NCBI GenBank assembly: GCA_023416995.1
Contig: JAEZGI010000032.1
Span: 192,678-256,677, forward strand
DNA length: 64,000 bases
Direction of reading: 5' to 3'
Source of the DNA: Bacteroidota bacterium
GTDB lineage: Bacteria; Bacteroidota; Bacteroidia; Chitinophagales; Chitinophagaceae
A program made the position numbers and the translations under genes. A model generated the notes under the pieces. That model worked only from the letters and a program-made list of their open reading frames with translations, was not told the DNA's origin and made no database searches. Of this stretch, positions 62,083-64,000 are shown in pieces (the first letter of the stretch is position 1; each line of letters begins with the position of its first letter).

Positions 62083-63804
62083 ATGGATAACGCGATCAAA
62101 GACAAAGTAAACGTATGGCTGAATGGAAATTTCGATCCCGAAACACGGGAAGAAATCAAACGACTGGAAAAGGAAAATGAGACTGAACTAACAGATGCAT
62201 TTTATAGAAATTTAGAGTTTGGTACCGGTGGTCTGAGAGGTATAATGGGTGTGGGCACCAATCGCATGAATAAATATACCGTGGGTATGTCTACCCAGGG
62301 TTACGCCAATTATCTTAAAAAAACATATCCCGGTGGCGAAATCCGCATAGCCATAGCACATGACTCACGTAATAACGGACGTTTCTTTGCTGAGATCGTA
62401 GCCAATGTAATGGCGGCAAACGGGATCCGCGTTTTTCTGTTTGAATCACTTCGTCCGACTCCTGAGTTGTCGTTTGCTATCCGTCACCTTGGCTGCCAGG
62501 GTGGGGTGGTATGTACAGCTTCTCACAATCCCAAAGAGTATAATGGCTATAAAGCGTATTGGAGCGATGGCGGCCAGTTGGTGCCACCTCATGATAAAAA
62601 TGTCATTACCGAGGTAGATAAGATCACATCTGTAGATGATGTTAAATGGGAAGGCGCACCTCAGAATATCACTATCATCGGAAAAGAAGTTGATGATGTA
62701 TATGTTGAGATGGTGAAAGGACTTTCGGTATACCCCGAAGTAATACAAAGACAAAAAGATCTCAAAATCGTATATACCTCCATACATGGAACCGGCATTA
62801 AACTGGTTCCCCAGGTACTGTCGGCTTTCGGTTTTACCAATGTAACCATTGTGGATGAACAGGCCGAACCCGATGGTAATTTTCCGACCGTTGTTTCGCC
62901 GAATCCTGAAGAAAGTGAAGCCATGAGTATCGGTCTGAACAAAGCCCGTGAAATTGATGCTGACATTTTGTTAGGAACAGATCCTGACGCTGACCGCGTT
63001 GGTATAGCAATAAAAGATAAGACTGGCAACTGGATGCTGCTGAATGGTAATCAAACAGCAGTGCTTGCCTTTAACTATATGATCGAGGCCCGTAAGGCAA
63101 AAGGACTTGCGCGCAAAAATGATATGGTGGTAAAAACAATTGTAACCACAGATATGATCGATGAGTTTGCAAAAGCAAATGATATCAAATGTTACAATGT
63201 ATTAACCGGTTTTAAATGGATAGCAGAACTGATCCGTGAAAAAGAAGGCAGTGAAAATTATGTAATCGGCGGTGAAGAAAGTTATGGTTTGATGATTGGC
63301 GACCAGTTGAGAGACAAAGATGCCGTATCTGCCGTTGCCCTGCTTTCGGAGATGGCTGCTTATGAAAAAGACAAAGGCAGAACCTTGTTTGAAAAGTTGG
63401 TTGAGCTATATGTTCAATATGGTTTTTATAAAGAACATCTTATTTCGATCACTAAAAAAGGAATGAACGGGCAACAGGAAATTGCGCGTATGATGGAAAC
63501 ATACCGATCCAATCCGCCGCAGGAGATCAATGGATCGGCAGTGGTACAGTTGCTGGATTATGAAACCGGTAAGGGCAGAAATCTGCAGACCGGATCTGAA
63601 TGGAAGATTGATCTGCCAAAATCAAATGTATTGCAGTTCATCCTGGCTGATGGCAGCAAGATTTCTGCAAGACCATCGGGCACTGAGCCAAAAATCAAGT
63701 TTTATTTCAGTGTCAATACAAAGTTGTCATCTGCGGAAGAGTTTGAAATCGTCAAAAATCAACTTGACGAAAGAATTGCAGGTATTCAGAAAGCATTTAT
63801 GTGA
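62083..63804 (+). CDS. Phosphoglucomutase/phosphomannomutase family protein
   Basis: Interconverts hexose 1- and 6-phosphates through an enzyme phosphoserine. 573 residues, the length of the longer bacterial PGM/PMM group. Seen: FGTGGLRGIMG at the start, the catalytic Ser147 in TASHNPKEYNGYK, the magnesium site GTDPDADRVG near 298, the sugar-binding GGEESYGLM and the phosphate-binding ARPSGTEPKIKFY near the end. It feeds glucose 1-phosphate to nucleotide-sugar synthesis, so it links to the glycan locus at the other end of the window, though it is not close to it. Confidence 0.92.
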   Translation: MDNAIKDKVNVWLNGNFDPETREEIKRLEKENETELTDAFYRNLEFGTGGLRGIMGVGTNRMNKYTVGMSTQGYANYLKKTYPGGEIRIAIAHDSRNNGRFFAEIVANVMAANGIRVFLFESLRPTPELSFAIRHLGCQGGVVCTASHNPKEYNGYKAYWSDGGQLVPPHDKNVITEVDKITSVDDVKWEGAPQNITIIGKEVDDVYVEMVKGLSVYPEVIQRQKDLKIVYTSIHGTGIKLVPQVLSAFGFTNVTIVDEQAEPDGNFPTVVSPNPEESEAMSIGLNKAREIDADILLGTDPDADRVGIAIKDKTGNWMLLNGNQTAVLAFNYMIEARKAKGLARKNDMVVKTIVTTDMIDEFAKANDIKCYNVLTGFKWIAELIREKEGSENYVIGGEESYGLMIGDQLRDKDAVSAVALLSEMAAYEKDKGRTLFEKLVELYVQYGFYKEHLISITKKGMNGQQEIARMMETYRSNPPQEINGSAVVQLLDYETGKGRNLQTGSEWKIDLPKSNVLQFILADGSKISARPSGTEPKIKFYFSVNTKLSSAEEFEIVKNQLDERIAGIQKAFM

Positions 63805-63958
63805 TAACCGGAACGAACTGCAAACCGGCTTAACCCGATGGTTATGCCTGGCTGAATAACTTGTTTAGCTGGTAACTATCCCGGACGAAGCAGAAGTTAA
63901 AGTTGTAAGAAGATGGATTGGCTGAATGTTTTATAGTAAGTTGACTTCCTGAATAAAA

Positions 63959-63998
63959 AAATCCCCGAAGGATGAATTTCATCTTCCGGGGATTTTCT
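63959..63998 (+). terminator. Rho-independent terminator downstream of the phosphohexomutase
   Basis: Stem AATCCCCG / CGGGGATT extended by an imperfect GAAGGATGA/TCATCTTC part, ending in TTTTCTTT. It lies about 155 bases after the stop; the bases between hold no visible gene. Confidence 0.75.
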
Positions 63999-64000
63999 TT

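Overview
The window looks like chromosomal DNA of a Bacteroidota bacterium, most like the Chitinophagaceae. The grounds are: a C-terminal type IX secretion (T9SS) sorting domain on a giant surface protein, promoters of the Bacteroidota form (TTTG/TTG, about 20 nt, TAnnTTTG), many MacB/FtsX-type permeases of about 800 residues, a free-standing FtsE, moderate G+C, and weak Shine-Dalgarno sequences. I see no tRNA, rRNA, CRISPR array, prophage or insertion sequence.

Region 1 (1-14.6 kb, + strand) is a surface-glycan locus. It starts inside a UDP-glucuronate-decarboxylase-like gene, followed by UDP-glucose dehydrogenase, an FkbH-like HAD-IIIC protein, an acyl carrier protein and an MBOAT O-acyltransferase. 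Then come eight consecutive paralogous family-2 glycosyltransferases and a polytopic membrane protein, closed by a strong terminator. The first part should supply UDP-GlcA/UDP-Xyl and a carrier-bound acyl (possibly glyceryl) group. The glycosyltransferase array falls into two interleaved sub-types.

Region 2 (14.6-19.7 kb) is a 645-bp non-coding stretch and a 1477-residue exported protein. Its parts are a Tat-like signal, G8 domain, beta-helix-like region, PA14, six PKD-like repeats and a T9SS sorting domain.

Region 3 (19.7-30.2 kb) is mostly housekeeping: ftsE, two family-4-like glycosyltransferases on the - strand in one frame separated by a single TAG, rpsO-pnp, cardiolipin synthase, prmA, plsY, an M48 lipoprotein peptidase and a DUF3052-like protein.

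Region 4 (30.2-52.6 kb) is a large export system on the - strand: HlyD-type adaptor, a tiny secreted protein, an ATPase, five large permeases, then after a strong terminator a sixth permease, a second ATPase and a TolC-type channel. It is divergent from an NtrC-type response regulator and its NtrB/NtrY-type histidine kinase, which probably control it. A 16-nt motif (13 of 16 identical) lies upstream of both transcription units.

Region 5 (52.6-64 kb) is mixed: two heterodisulfide-reductase-like Fe-S proteins on the - strand flank a + strand group (YceI, DinB, NRDE, ATP-grasp ligase, LysE exporter). These are followed by a PyrR-like phosphoribosyltransferase, a DUF4038/GH140-like glycosidase, a DUF2279 protein and a phosphohexomutase.
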